The notes under the pieces are model-generated. The model was not told the DNA's origin and made no database searches. It was given only the letters and a program-made list of their open reading frames with translations. Shown here one piece after another: positions 1-8,394 of a stretch of 20,797 nt of DNA (its first letter is position 1; each line of letters starts with the position of its first letter). The translations under genes and the position numbers were made by a program. The DNA is from Bacillota bacterium (lineage in GTDB: Bacteria; Bacillota; Syntrophomonadia; Syntrophomonadales; Syntrophomonadaceae): NCBI GenBank assembly GCA_023395515.1, contig JAEWZB010000005.1, positions 1 to 20,797 on the forward strand, written 5' to 3'.

Positions 1-1275
1 GTGTATGGCCTGATCCAATCCGATTTCTTCTTCTTCCCGGGATACGCGTAAATCCATAAACGAGCTGATTACCTTCAAAATCAATAAAGTCATCCCTATG
101 GCAAAGATATAGCTGGCAACTACGCCGACAGTCTGAAGACCCAATAGGGCGGGATTACCGTACAAAAGTCCGTCGGCTCCGCCGGGGTTGACGGCGGTAG
201 AAGCAAACACGCCGGTCAGCAAAGCGCCCAAGGTTCCGCCTACACCATGGATACCGAACACATCCAGAGAATCATCATAACCAAATCTTTCTTTAACTTT
301 GCTGACCGCCAAGTAACAAACTGGCCCGGCTAAGATACCCATCACAATTGATGCCAGAGGGGTAACAAATCCCGCCGCCGGGGTGATGACCACCAAGCCG
401 GCAATAGCTCCGCTGACAGTGCCCAGCAAGGTCGGTTTGCCGTGATGCAACCACTCAACCACCATCCAAGAAAAAACTCCGGTTGCCGCACAGATATTAG
501 TATTTATAAATGCCTGAGCAGCAATTCCGTCTGCAGCCAGTGCGCTGCCAGCGTTAAATCCGAACCATCCCAGCCACAGCAAAGCAGCGCCTAACATGGT
601 CATAGGAAGATGATGAGGGCGTATGGCATTCTTTTTGCCGAGTCTTTTGCCCAATATCACAGCGGCGACCAATCCGGTAACCCCGGAACTGATATGCACT
701 ACGGTACCGCCGGCAAAGTCCAGAATACCAAGAGCGCCTATCCATCCGCCGCCCCATACCCAGTGAGCCAGAGGATCGTAAACCAGGGTGGTCCACAACA
801 ATATAAAAACTACAAAAGCGGAAAACTTCATTCTCTCGGCAATAGCACCGGCAATCAAGGCGGCGGTAATAATGGCAAACATCCCCTGAAAAGCGGCAAA
901 GGCCTGATGAGGAATGGGGATACCGGCGTCAAGTGCCTCTATGCCTACATTTTTAAGACCCAAGAAATCCAGTCCGCCAATCAACTGGCCATAATCGGAG
1001 CCAAAAGACAGGGTGTAGCCCAGGAGTACCCATTGGATGGATACAACGCCCAGCACCACCATACATTGCATTAATACACTGAGCACATTTTTGCTCCGCA
1101 CCATTCCTCCATAGAACAAGGCTACACCCGGAGTCATTATCATTACCAGAGCGGCACAAATCAATATAAAGCCGGTATCTCCCGCACTAATGGCTGTTTC
1201 GGTAGCTGCCAAGGCTGGCTCGACAACCACCAGAGTTGAAAACAAAACACCTAATCCCGTCAAATATAGACGCAT
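1..1275 (-). CDS. amt: Ammonium transporter (Amt family), 3' end cut off by window edge
   Basis: Trimeric membrane channel that brings ammonium/ammonia into the cell. I translated 425 codons from an ATG at 1275. The N-terminus looks like a signal peptide (MRLYLTGLGVLFSTLVVV, then ALA), followed by about 11 hydrophobic segments. Family landmarks are present: FYGGMVRSKN, the region around GAIAERMKF, the first pore histidine in DPLAHWVWG, GWFGFNAGS, and the second pore histidine in DVFGIHGVGG. The visible end reads GLDQAIH, which in this family comes a few residues before the C-terminus, so only the last handful of codons is missing. It follows glnK by about 74 bp on the same strand with no terminator seen between them, so the two are probably one operon in which PII binds and blocks the channel when nitrogen is plentiful. 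Identification is firm; the substrate is inferred from the family. Confidence 0.96.
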   Translation of the reverse strand, partial: MRLYLTGLGVLFSTLVVVEPALAATETAISAGDTGFILICAALVMIMTPGVALFYGGMVRSKNVLSVLMQCMVVLGVVSIQWVLLGYTLSFGSDYGQLIGGLDFLGLKNVGIEALDAGIPIPHQAFAAFQGMFAIITAALIAGAIAERMKFSAFVVFILLWTTLVYDPLAHWVWGGGWIGALGILDFAGGTVVHISSGVTGLVAAVILGKRLGKKNAIRPHHLPMTMLGAALLWLGWFGFNAGSALAADGIAAQAFINTNICAATGVFSWMVVEWLHHGKPTLLGTVSGAIAGLVVITPAAGFVTPLASIVMGILAGPVCYLAVSKVKERFGYDDSLDVFGIHGVGGTLGALLTGVFASTAVNPGGADGLLYGNPALLGLQTVGVVASYIFAIGMTLLILKVISSFMDLRVSREEEEIGLDQAIH

Positions 1276-1349
1276 AATGAAAAACCTCCTATACGGCTGA
1301 AACCAGCCTCTTATCAGATGGGCCTTAATTGGCCAAGAATGAAAACTGT

Positions 1350-1688
1350 TTACAATGCATCTTCGCCGCGTTCGCCGGTTCTGATGCGAATAATCTCTTC
1401 CAGGGGATAAATGAAGATTTTTCCATCACCGATGGCACCGGTCCGGCAAGTATCCATAATCGCCTGAACGATTCTTTCCTGCCAATGGTCACGGCAAATA
1501 ATCTCAACTCTGACCTTGGGAAACAGATCAATAGACGCTTCCTGCCCGCGGTAATACTGCTTGACATTCTGATGCAGTCCCCGTCCCATGACATTGCTCA
1601 CCGTCATACCCCTTACTTCCATGTCATCGAGGACTTTTTTCAATTCTTCCAGTTTGGTGGGGCGAATAATGGCTTCTATTTTTTTCAT
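1350..1688 (-). CDS. glnK: Nitrogen regulatory protein PII (GlnK/GlnB)
   Basis: Small trimeric signal protein, 112 residues (the family norm), that binds ATP/ADP and 2-oxoglutarate and controls Amt. It starts MKKIEAIIRPTKLEELK, carries the conserved YRG of the T-loop at 46-48, PKV at 57-59, and the C-terminal signature GAIGDGKIFIYPLEEIIRIR. Pairing with amt supports the GlnK-type name. By position against E. coli GlnB, residue 51, the tyrosine that is uridylylated there, is alanine here, and residue 39, the glutamine that helps hold Mg-2-oxoglutarate, is histidine followed by glutamine at 40. Tyr45 and Tyr46 remain. So uridylylation at the usual site is not possible, and ligand binding may differ. 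The ribosome site AAGGAGGAG precedes the ATG. The leader contains two hairpins (separate entries). Confidence 0.95.
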   Translation of the reverse strand: MKKIEAIIRPTKLEELKKVLDDMEVRGMTVSNVMGRGLHQNVKQYYRGQEASIDLFPKVRVEIICRDHWQERIVQAIMDTCRTGAIGDGKIFIYPLEEIIRIRTGERGEDAL

Positions 1689-1711
1689 AAAAGGCTCCTC
1701 CTTTCCATAAC

Positions 1712-1754
1712 AAAAGCGCCGGCCAAACCGTAAACGGTTTTACTCGGCGCCTTT
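1712..1754 (-). promoter_or_regulatory. Second leader hairpin just upstream of glnK
   Basis: On the minus strand AAAGGCGCCG pairs with CGGCGCTTTT over 10 bp with one G-U pair, followed by TTTTG. The space between holds a smaller hairpin, AAACCG-TTTA-CGGTTT. It lies directly before the glnK ribosome site. It could be a second attenuator or an mRNA-stabilising structure. The dyad is seen in sequence; the role is inference. Confidence 0.55.
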
Positions 1755-1797
1755 GCCGCATTTTTTATATTTGTGATTTGACATAACAACAGAACTT

Positions 1798-1838
1798 AAA
1801 AAAACGCCCCAGGTAGTAAATTAAACTGCCTGCGGCGT
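1798..1838 (-). terminator. glnK: Intrinsic terminator inside the glnK leader (candidate attenuator)
   Basis: On the minus strand ACGCCGCAGGCAG pairs with CTACCTGGGGCGT (11 of 13 positions) and is followed by seven T. No gene lies upstream on this strand within the window (the next gene, at 2102, points the other way). The terminator therefore falls between a likely glnK promoter and the gene, the layout expected of transcription attenuation. Confidence 0.7.
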
Positions 1839-1869
1839 CATTGCCTGTTTTTATTCTGCTGTCGTATTT

Positions 1870-1897
1870 AATATACCATCTATTTGGCCAAGTGCAA
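1870..1897 (-). promoter_or_regulatory. Candidate sigma-A promoter for glnK-amt
   Basis: Minus strand TTGCAC (1897-1892), a 16-base spacer, then TATATT (1875-1870). It would start a transcript just ahead of the leader terminator. Another dyad, AAGAAGT/ACTTCTT at 1899-1929, lies directly upstream of the -35 and could bind a regulator. Confidence 0.5.
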
Positions 1898-2101
1898 TAA
1901 GAAGTTGCTATTTATACTGTATACTTCTTTCTGATGGTACGAACAATACCATGGGTTTCCTGTTCCATACAGGCGACCACAGGTGCGGTGGGGCGCACAG
2001 AGACCGACTCCTACGTCTTACGTTTCACGCCTCGCATTTAGATGAAAGTTATATTATGCCAGCCACGTATTGAAATATAAAAAGAAATTAGGAGGGGTAG
2101 A

Positions 2102-4105
2102 ATGAATTCACCTGCTAAAAGACATGTTTTTATTTCCTGTCTGGCTGTTGCACTCATGATAGGCCTATTTGTTTCCGGCCTGGCTATGGCTTTAGAGGGT
2201 ATACCGGTAAGCCGGGAGACCCAAAAGCCGGTTGAGCCATTGCCTGTTATCGGAGATATGGATAATTTCCGTCAGCTTTTAAGTGAATATATTACTCTGG
2301 AAAATGACCGGGGATACTATGTACGGGCTGGTAGAAGCGATATGGTAGAAGTTGAGGAATCATCTAATATTGTTATGTTACAAAAAAGTATCTCCCCAGC
2401 ATCACCAATGGCGGACGCAGATACCAGCGCTACCAATGTTCAGGTTCAGGGAGTAGATGAAGCTGATATAGTAAAAACTGACGGTACCTATATCTATCAG
2501 GTTAATGAGAGAAACGTGGTAATAATAAAGGCTGTTCCGGCCGATGCCATACAGGTAGCAGCGAAAATAAATTTTGATAAAGCCGGCTTTGTTCCCCAGG
2601 AAATTTTTTTGGATAATAAACATCTGGTAGTCATTGGCCATCATAGCCCCGAAATGACCATTATGCCCACGGAGGACAAAGCTGCCAGGGTTCAAATATA
2701 TCCGCTGCCCAGATATTATCAATCTACTACTTTGGCTTTGATTTATAATATTGAAGATAAAAACCATATTCAAAAAGTACGGGAAATAGAACTGCAAGGT
2801 GAATACCTTTCTGCCCGTAAAATAGATTCAGCCCTCTATCTAGTCAGCCGTTCCCATATTAATTACCGTTTACAGGAAAATGAGGATATTGAGCTGCCCT
2901 ATATTCGCGACAGTGTCAGTGACAGCGATTTTAGGGCAATTGACTGTGCAGATATAAGCTATTTTCCCGGGGAAATATACCCGGCTTACATTATAGCGGC
3001 CGGATTAGATTTGAATAAAAATGAAAAAGTTAATGTTACCACCTGTTTAGGCAATGGAGAGAATATTTATGCTTCACTAAACCGGCTCTATATTGCGGTT
3101 ACCCGTGAAAATGCAGTGGGGCCTATCTTGCGTGACAGCAATTTCACGACTTCGGCCCCTGCAGCAGAGAGCCAAACTAGTATTTATAGTTTTGGCTTGG
3201 CCAATGGACAAATTAATTATCAAGGTAAAGGACAAGTGCCGGGGCGTATACTGAACCAATTTTCTATGGATGAAAATGCCGGGTATTTCCGTATAGCGAC
3301 TACTAGCGGAGAAATGTGGAGAGATGATGCTTTTACATCTAAAAACAACCTTTATGTACTAGACCCGGCCTTGCAAATAACCGGCAGGTTGGAAGGAATA
3401 GCTCCGGGTGAACAAATATATTCGACCCGTTTTATGGGGAACCGGGCTTATATGGTAACATTTAGGACGGTTGATCCTTTGTTTGTAATTGATTTAAGTA
3501 ATCCTAGCCAGCCCTCTATACTAGGGAAACTTAAAATTCCCGGTTACAGTGATTATCTGCATCCTTATGATGAAAATCACCTGATCGGTTTTGGTAAAGA
3601 TACTATAGAATTGAAAACCGGGGGAAATGAAGCCCAGGCCTTTTACCAGGGTATTAAAATAGCGCTTTTCGATGTAAGTGATGTCAACAATCCCCGGCAA
3701 ATAGCCCAGGAGATAATCGGTGACCGGGGAACTGATTCCGAGCTTTTACACAATCATAAAGCCTTGCTTTTTTCCCGGGAGAAAAATCTGCTGGCCTTTC
3801 CGGTTACTTTAATGACGGTGAGTGAAGAGCAAAAGCTAAAGAGTAAAACAGCCTACGGTTCTTTTGCTTACCAGGGAGCCTATATCTACAATATTGATCC
3901 GAAAAATGGATTCCGCCTGCAAGGACGTATTACTCATATCAGTGAAGAAGATTACCAAAAGGCCGGAGATGCCTGGTATATGAGTGAAAAAAATGTGCAG
4001 CGGATAATATATATTAACAATACTCTTTATACTCTGTCCCCGAACCTAATCAAAGCGCATCAAATCTCCAATCTCCAAGAAATCAGCAGTATTCCCCTGC
4101 GATAA
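2102..4105 (+). CDS. Secreted protein with beta-propeller domain (Beta_propel family)
   Basis: 667 residues. The N-terminus is a classic signal peptide: MNSPAKRH, a hydrophobic core about 9-27, and a likely cleavage after AMA at residue 30, so the protein is probably exported. Near residue 111 comes the family hallmark NVQVQGVDEADIVKTDG, followed by repeated blade-like segments such as TYIYQVNE, HLVVIGHH, SLNRLYIAVT, RAYMVTF, PLFVIDLSNPSQPSILG, and IALFDVSDVNNPRQI. This matches the conserved secreted beta-propeller family distantly related to WD-40 repeats, whose molecular role is not established. Putative partners are unknown and no enzyme motif is seen. It is a single-gene unit: an AGGAGGGG ribosome site 5', and a strong terminator 3'. 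Confidence 0.85.
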   Translation: MNSPAKRHVFISCLAVALMIGLFVSGLAMALEGIPVSRETQKPVEPLPVIGDMDNFRQLLSEYITLENDRGYYVRAGRSDMVEVEESSNIVMLQKSISPASPMADADTSATNVQVQGVDEADIVKTDGTYIYQVNERNVVIIKAVPADAIQVAAKINFDKAGFVPQEIFLDNKHLVVIGHHSPEMTIMPTEDKAARVQIYPLPRYYQSTTLALIYNIEDKNHIQKVREIELQGEYLSARKIDSALYLVSRSHINYRLQENEDIELPYIRDSVSDSDFRAIDCADISYFPGEIYPAYIIAAGLDLNKNEKVNVTTCLGNGENIYASLNRLYIAVTRENAVGPILRDSNFTTSAPAAESQTSIYSFGLANGQINYQGKGQVPGRILNQFSMDENAGYFRIATTSGEMWRDDAFTSKNNLYVLDPALQITGRLEGIAPGEQIYSTRFMGNRAYMVTFRTVDPLFVIDLSNPSQPSILGKLKIPGYSDYLHPYDENHLIGFGKDTIELKTGGNEAQAFYQGIKIALFDVSDVNNPRQIAQEIIGDRGTDSELLHNHKALLFSREKNLLAFPVTLMTVSEEQKLKSKTAYGSFAYQGAYIYNIDPKNGFRLQGRITHISEEDYQKAGDAWYMSEKNVQRIIYINNTLYTLSPNLIKAHQISNLQEISSIPLR

Positions 4106-4115
4106 AACCGAAACC

Positions 4116-4158
4116 AAAGGGAAACCGCCGCAGCTATTCAGTTCCGGCGGTTTCCCTT
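4116..4158 (+). terminator. Terminator after the beta-propeller gene
   Basis: AAGGGAAACCGCCG (4117-4130) pairs perfectly with CGGCGGTTTCCCTT (4145-4158) around a 14-base loop. The following tract is T/C-rich rather than pure T. Confidence 0.75.
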
Positions 4159-4319
4159 CCTGTCTTAATTTCCAGAAGTTATAGGTTACATCTACATATT
4201 GTGTAAAATAATCAAAAAGAAGGAATATTGCCGCAGGCATAGAAAATAGAATAAAATAAAGGAAGCGAATATTTTTTATTTTCTGCGAATTTTGTCGTAA
4301 AGAAACGATGGTTATGAGT

Positions 4320-4356
4320 TATAATGACAAAAGACTCAAAATAATTCGCTAGAGTC
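4320..4356 (+). promoter_or_regulatory. Candidate promoter and operator for the beta-oxidation operon
   Basis: A perfect -10 box TATAAT lies at 4320-4325; no good -35 at standard spacing is seen, which suggests an activator or weak basal use. Just past the expected start point, GACTC (4333-4337) and GAGTC (4352-4356) form a dyad and sit in near-direct repeats AGACTCAAAA/AGAGTCAAAA. GCGAAT-type motifs recur at about 4265 and 4285 and, inverted, at 4345. Role is inference. Confidence 0.4.
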
Positions 4357-4387
4357 AAAAACAAAAACAAAAATGGGAGGGTTAAAA

Positions 4388-5569
4388 TTGGCAAGAGAAG
4401 TTGTTTTAGTTGGTGCATGCAGAACTCCAGTAGGAACATTTGGGGGGCAACTTAAAGACACCGCAGCAGTAGATTTGGGGTCTTTAGTAATGAAGGAAAC
4501 ATTAAATCGTGCTGGTATAAAAGGGGAACAGTTGGATGAAGTAATTTTTGGTTGTGTTCTCCAAACTGCTCAAGGGCAAAATGTGGCTCGTCAATGTTCA
4601 ATTAAAGCTGGTATTCCGGAAACTGTAACTTCATTTACTATTAACAAGGTGTGTGGTTCAGGACTAAGAGCGGTAAGCTTGGCAGCTCAAATTATTAAGG
4701 CTGGGGATGCCGATATCATTTTAGCTGGTGGTACTGAAAATATGTCTGCTACTCCATTTGTATTGGAGAAAGCCCGCTATGGCTATAGAATGGGTAATGG
4801 CTCTTTAGTAGATGTGATGATTAAAGATGGTTTATGGGATGCTTTTAATAATTATCATATGGGCATAACCGCCGAAAATATTGCGGAAAAATGGAATTTA
4901 TCCCGGGAAGAACAGGATGATTTTGGATTTAGAAGCCAGGAATTAGCTAAAAAAGCTATTGAAAATGGCGTATTTAAAGATGAAATCGTACCGGTAGTTA
5001 TTCCTTCTAAAAAAGGTGATATCGTTTTTGATACTGATGAACATCCCCGGGCTACCCCCAGGGAAAAAATGGCCGGTCTAAAACCTGCCTTTAAAAAAGA
5101 TGGAACCGTAACGGCTGGTAATGCTTCGGGAATAAATGATGGAGCAGCAGCAGTTATAGTAATGAGCAAAGAAAAGGCTGATGAACTAGGAATCACACCT
5201 ATGGCAACAGTAGTTAGCTATGCTTCCGGTGGAGTAGATCCATCAATTATGGGTATCGGCCCAGTTCCTGCTACTGAAAAAGCCTTGCAAAAAGCCGGAC
5301 TAACTATTAATGATATTGACTTAATTGAAGCTAATGAAGCTTTTGCAGCTCAATCTTTAGCCGTAGCCAAAGAATTAGGTTTTGACCAAACTATGGACAA
5401 AGTTAATGTTAATGGGGGAGCTATAGCTATTGGTCATCCTATTGGAGCTTCAGGAACTAGAATTCTGGTTTCACTTTTATATGAAATGCAAAAAAGAGAT
5501 GCTAAGAAAGGTTTAGCTACTTTATGTATCGGAGGCGGACAAGGTACATCCTTGATAGTTTCCAGATAG
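4388..5569 (+). CDS. Acetyl-CoA C-acetyltransferase (thiolase)
   Basis: Cytosolic thiolase that splits acetoacetyl-CoA into two acetyl-CoA, or runs in reverse. I place the start at TTG 4388, giving 393 residues and MAREVVLVGACRTPVG, because GGGAGGG lies 6-7 bases upstream; an in-frame ATG at 4373 overlaps that ribosome site. Active-site residues are all present: Cys89 in NKVCGSG, the NEAFAAQ motif, His350 in GHPIGASG, and Cys380 in CIGGGQG. The length equals that of the classic Zoogloea/clostridial acetoacetyl-CoA thiolases, so short-chain specificity is likely. It is followed 34 bp later by an acyl-CoA dehydrogenase, suggesting fatty-acid oxidation rather than storage-polymer synthesis. Codons are strongly A/T-ending and rather uniform, compatible with high expression. 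The gene symbol (atoB/thlA) is left blank since paralogues are common. Confidence 0.93.
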   Translation: MAREVVLVGACRTPVGTFGGQLKDTAAVDLGSLVMKETLNRAGIKGEQLDEVIFGCVLQTAQGQNVARQCSIKAGIPETVTSFTINKVCGSGLRAVSLAAQIIKAGDADIILAGGTENMSATPFVLEKARYGYRMGNGSLVDVMIKDGLWDAFNNYHMGITAENIAEKWNLSREEQDDFGFRSQELAKKAIENGVFKDEIVPVVIPSKKGDIVFDTDEHPRATPREKMAGLKPAFKKDGTVTAGNASGINDGAAAVIVMSKEKADELGITPMATVVSYASGGVDPSIMGIGPVPATEKALQKAGLTINDIDLIEANEAFAAQSLAVAKELGFDQTMDKVNVNGGAIAIGHPIGASGTRILVSLLYEMQKRDAKKGLATLCIGGGQGTSLIVSR

Positions 5570-5603
5570 TTTTTTTCTTAAATATTGGGGGGGAGAGATT
5601 TTT

Positions 5604-7436
5604 TTGCCACATAATAATTATTTGCTTAATACCCGTGACATTAAATTTGTCATAAAAGAATGGCTGGATATGCAAAGTTTGTTATCCTTAGATGCCTATA
5701 AAGAATATTATGGAATCGATGATATAGATAATTTTCTCGATGTAAACTTCAAAATTTGCCGTGACGTTATCTGCCCGGCCAACAAAGATGCTGATGAAAT
5801 TGGGGCTACATTTGTGGGTGGTGAGGAACAAGCCGTCTTAACTCCTGACTCATTCAAAAATGTTTACAAAACAGTTTGCGAAGCTGAGTTAGGCCCTCAA
5901 TTTGGATACCGGGGGGAGGGGAAAATACCCCTTTCTTGGTATGCTCCGATTCTGGAAATGCAGTCGGCTGCCTCGGCCGGTATGGTGATGTTCTGGTGCT
6001 TGACCCAAGGTGCTACTACTGTGCTTCAGGATTATGCTACTCAAGAACAGCAGGATTTGTTTCTGCCCAAAATGTTTACCGGCGAATGGGGCGGCACTAT
6101 GGGTTTGACCGAACCGGGTGCCGGATCAGAGGTAGGGGCAGTGCAAAGCAAGGCATTTCCTACTGATACTCCGGGTCTATACAAACTTAAGGGTACTAAA
6201 TGTTTTATTACCTCCGGTGACCATGACTTAACGGAAAACATTATTCATCTGATGCTGGCTAAGACTCCGGGTGCTAAAGAAGGCACTGCCGGTATTTCAC
6301 TTTTCATCGTACCCAAGTTTTGGGTTAATGAAGATGGTTCCTTAGGCCAATGGAATGATGTAACCTCGGTTGGTATCGAGCATAAGATGGGTATTCACGG
6401 TTCTTCTACCCTTACTCTGGCTATGGGAGAAAACGATAATTGTTATGGCTGGATGGTAGGCGGAAAAGAAGTAGTAGATGGCCGCGGTGTAGGGATGTCA
6501 CAGATGTTTGCCTATATGAACGAAGAACGTCTGAACACAGGATTATTTACCCTGGGCTGTATAACTTCTGGGTATTACGCAGCTTTAGATTATGCTAAGG
6601 TTCGCGTACAAAGTAAAAAGTCTACTGATCCTAAAGGCCCTAGTGTTCGCATTATTGAACATGAAGATGTACGCCGTATGCTGATGTACCAAAAATCCGG
6701 TATGGAAGCGATTCGGGCTTTAATTTATCAGTCCTATCTTTACCGTGATCTGGAAGTAGATGCTGCTACCGAGGAAGAACGAGAATATTATGCTAATATG
6801 TTTGCGATTAATAACCCCTTGTGCAAAGCTTATGCATCTGACATGTCCAGAATCCTTACCGGGGAATCAATCCAATGCCATGGCGGCTATGGATTCATGG
6901 AAGAATATGCCTCAGCTCAATTATACCGGGATTGTGTTATCCATGGTATTTGGGAAGGTACTAATTTCATTCAGGCTCAAGACTATACGGGCCGCAAGTT
7001 CACTATGGGCGGCGGTGAGCCCTTCAAAAAATGGGTAGCGGAAATTGATGATTTTGTAGCTAATGAAAAGACGGATGAATTTGCGCCTGAGTTTGTTATG
7101 ATGTCTGAAGCCATGACTGCTTTTAAAAATATTGTGGATATGAATGCGGCTTGGACTGCAGAAGATAAACCGATGAAACAGTTATTTGCTACCCGTACCA
7201 TGCATGCAGGGGCCAGAGTATACTGTGGGAAGTTAATGCTTTCCCAAGCTCTTTTAGCGGCTAAGAAGCTGGCCGAACTGGGATCAGACCATTTTGATGC
7301 TAATTTCTACAAAGGCAAGATTGCTAGTGCCCGGTTCTATATCATGAACCATGTTACTGATGTGTTCGGATATGAGAAATCTATGCAGGCTGGGGACCGC
7401 AGTGCCATTACCCTGGAGGAAGAAGCATTTATGTAA
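5604..7436 (+). CDS. Acyl-CoA dehydrogenase, long (about 600-residue) type
   Basis: FAD enzyme that oxidises acyl-CoA to enoyl-CoA, the first step of beta-oxidation, passing electrons to ETF. 610 residues from TTG 5604, preceded by GGGGGGAGAGA at a normal distance. FAD/substrate motif GLTEPGAGSEVG is at about 167-178; the C-terminal helical domain has CHGGYGFMEEY and then GIWEGTNFIQ, where Glu451 fits the catalytic base of the YEGT-type motif. The last 130 residues are the extra C-terminal domain that sets this subfamily (relatives include DmdC-like enzymes) apart from 380-residue short-chain dehydrogenases. Substrate chain length cannot be read from sequence. With the upstream thiolase it forms a two-gene operon. 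No ETF, crotonase or 3-hydroxyacyl-CoA dehydrogenase gene is in the window. Confidence 0.9.
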   Translation: MPHNNYLLNTRDIKFVIKEWLDMQSLLSLDAYKEYYGIDDIDNFLDVNFKICRDVICPANKDADEIGATFVGGEEQAVLTPDSFKNVYKTVCEAELGPQFGYRGEGKIPLSWYAPILEMQSAASAGMVMFWCLTQGATTVLQDYATQEQQDLFLPKMFTGEWGGTMGLTEPGAGSEVGAVQSKAFPTDTPGLYKLKGTKCFITSGDHDLTENIIHLMLAKTPGAKEGTAGISLFIVPKFWVNEDGSLGQWNDVTSVGIEHKMGIHGSSTLTLAMGENDNCYGWMVGGKEVVDGRGVGMSQMFAYMNEERLNTGLFTLGCITSGYYAALDYAKVRVQSKKSTDPKGPSVRIIEHEDVRRMLMYQKSGMEAIRALIYQSYLYRDLEVDAATEEEREYYANMFAINNPLCKAYASDMSRILTGESIQCHGGYGFMEEYASAQLYRDCVIHGIWEGTNFIQAQDYTGRKFTMGGGEPFKKWVAEIDDFVANEKTDEFAPEFVMMSEAMTAFKNIVDMNAAWTAEDKPMKQLFATRTMHAGARVYCGKLMLSQALLAAKKLAELGSDHFDANFYKGKIASARFYIMNHVTDVFGYEKSMQAGDRSAITLEEEAFM

Positions 7437-7533
7437 AGTGGTTTATGGCCACTAAATGCCATGTAAGTAAAGCTTTTCAGTATAAATATTAATCATTGCT
7501 CTTAAGAGCTCTGCATTAATAAAAGGTATATTT

Positions 7534-7574
7534 ATCTGGCGGCAGGTTAAGCAAAACTTGCCGCCAGATTTTTT
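7534..7574 (+). terminator. Terminator of the thiolase/dehydrogenase operon
   Basis: ATCTGGCGGCA pairs perfectly with TGCCGCCAGAT around a 14-base loop, followed by TTTTTT. Confidence 0.9.
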
Positions 7575-7718
7575 AGCGTTTGGCGGGGTTATTTCCGGCC
7601 GAAATTATATATCATAATAAAGGTGAATCAGCAATACAAGGTGGCATTTAAATGCTCTTCTGGCTTTTCTCTATTGGTTTAGGGTATAGTTCAACCAGTT
7701 TACCTATTAAACCGTATC

Positions 7719-7748
7719 TTTACTCTATGCTTATTTTAATACTATAAT
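7719..7748 (+). promoter_or_regulatory. Candidate promoter for coaD
   Basis: TTTACT (7719-7724), 18-base spacer, TATAAT (7743-7748). It lies about 100 bp ahead of the coaD start. Confidence 0.5.
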
Positions 7749-7846
7749 AATCATTATCTGAGGCAGGGAAATGGGATAGTGGAAGCGAATTGTAAATTAT
7801 CTTTTGATTACGGAAAATATTTGCAAATAGGAAGGGGGGAATATAG

Positions 7847-8347
7847 TTGCGCTTAGCTGTATATCCCGGTAGCTTTGACCCGGTTACTAATGGGCATATA
7901 GATATATTGGAAAAAACCAGCCGGATCTTTGATAAAATTATAGTTTCAGTAGTACATAATGTTACTAAGCATGCTTTATTTACCTTAGATGAAAGAGTGG
8001 ATTTAATCAAAGAAAGTACCAAACATTTAGATAATGTGGAGGTAGAGTGTTTTAACGGCCTGCTGGCTAATTATATTAAAGAGAAAAGAGCCTGTGCCAT
8101 AATAAGGGGACTCCGAACCGTATCAGACTTTGAGTATGAAGCGGGTATGGCTAATATGAATAAAATTTTAATGCCGGAAATCGATACAATTTTTGTCATG
8201 GCAGATACTAAATATATATATCTAAGCTCTAGTGGAGTTAAGGAAGCAGCTCTTTTAGGAGGGGATGTAGGCCTTATGGTTCCTGCTATAGTAAAAGCAG
8301 GTCTGGAGTTGAAGCTGGCCGGAATCCTGCAGGGACGAGATGGTTAA
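7847..8347 (+). CDS. coaD: Phosphopantetheine adenylyltransferase
   Basis: Fourth step of coenzyme A synthesis: 4'-phosphopantetheine plus ATP gives dephospho-CoA. 166 residues, typical length. Starts at TTG 7847 after GGAAGGGGGGAA. The nucleotidyltransferase motif GSFDPVTNGH (8-17, His17 catalytic) and the second ATP-site motif YLSSSGVKEAA are present, as is the conserved AIIRGLRTVSDFEYE. In Bacillus and many Clostridia coaD lies right after rsmD and before ylbJ; here it stands alone about 9 kb away, next to the beta-oxidation operon. Confidence 0.97.
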   Translation: MRLAVYPGSFDPVTNGHIDILEKTSRIFDKIIVSVVHNVTKHALFTLDERVDLIKESTKHLDNVEVECFNGLLANYIKEKRACAIIRGLRTVSDFEYEAGMANMNKILMPEIDTIFVMADTKYIYLSSSGVKEAALLGGDVGLMVPAIVKAGLELKLAGILQGRDG

Positions 8348-8394
8348 CTGATACGGATATTATCGCAGGTAAGAGATAATTGAGAAAGATTGAT

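Larger units (their letters stand above)
1689..2101. other. 413-bp divergent intergenic region
   Basis: It holds the glnK promoter, leader terminator and second hairpin, and small dyads at 1899-1929 and 1934-1952 (ATGGTA/TACCAT). About 1965-2040 is a GC-rich stretch unlike its surroundings. It contains GTGCG/CGCAC at 1983-1998 and a run of degenerate ACGTCTTACGTTTCACG-like units. This part resembles the GTAGGGGCGG-type repeat at the right end of the window and may be a decayed copy. The last 60 bp carry the ribosome site AGGAGGGG for the gene at 2102. Confidence 0.5.
7437..7846. other. 410-bp intergenic region
   Basis: It contains a 12-bp palindrome GCTCTTAAGAGC at 7498-7509 flanked by ATTAAT on both sides, the operon terminator at 7534-7574, and a candidate coaD promoter at 7719-7748. 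No convincing gene is seen on either strand. Confidence 0.6.

Noticed and set aside
610..1733. Plus-strand open frames opposite amt and glnK
   Set aside because: They are antisense to two clearly recognised genes and give low-complexity, unrecognised proteins.
1798..1838. Firm assignment of the glnK leader as an ANTAR or glutamine-riboswitch element
   Set aside because: Only one weak A1/G4 hexaloop hairpin is seen and no glutamine-riboswitch pattern, so only a generic attenuator is claimed.
4212..4439. Minus-strand open frame upstream of the thiolase
   Set aside because: AT-rich hydrophobic-looking translation from promoter DNA that overlaps the thiolase start; no supporting signals.
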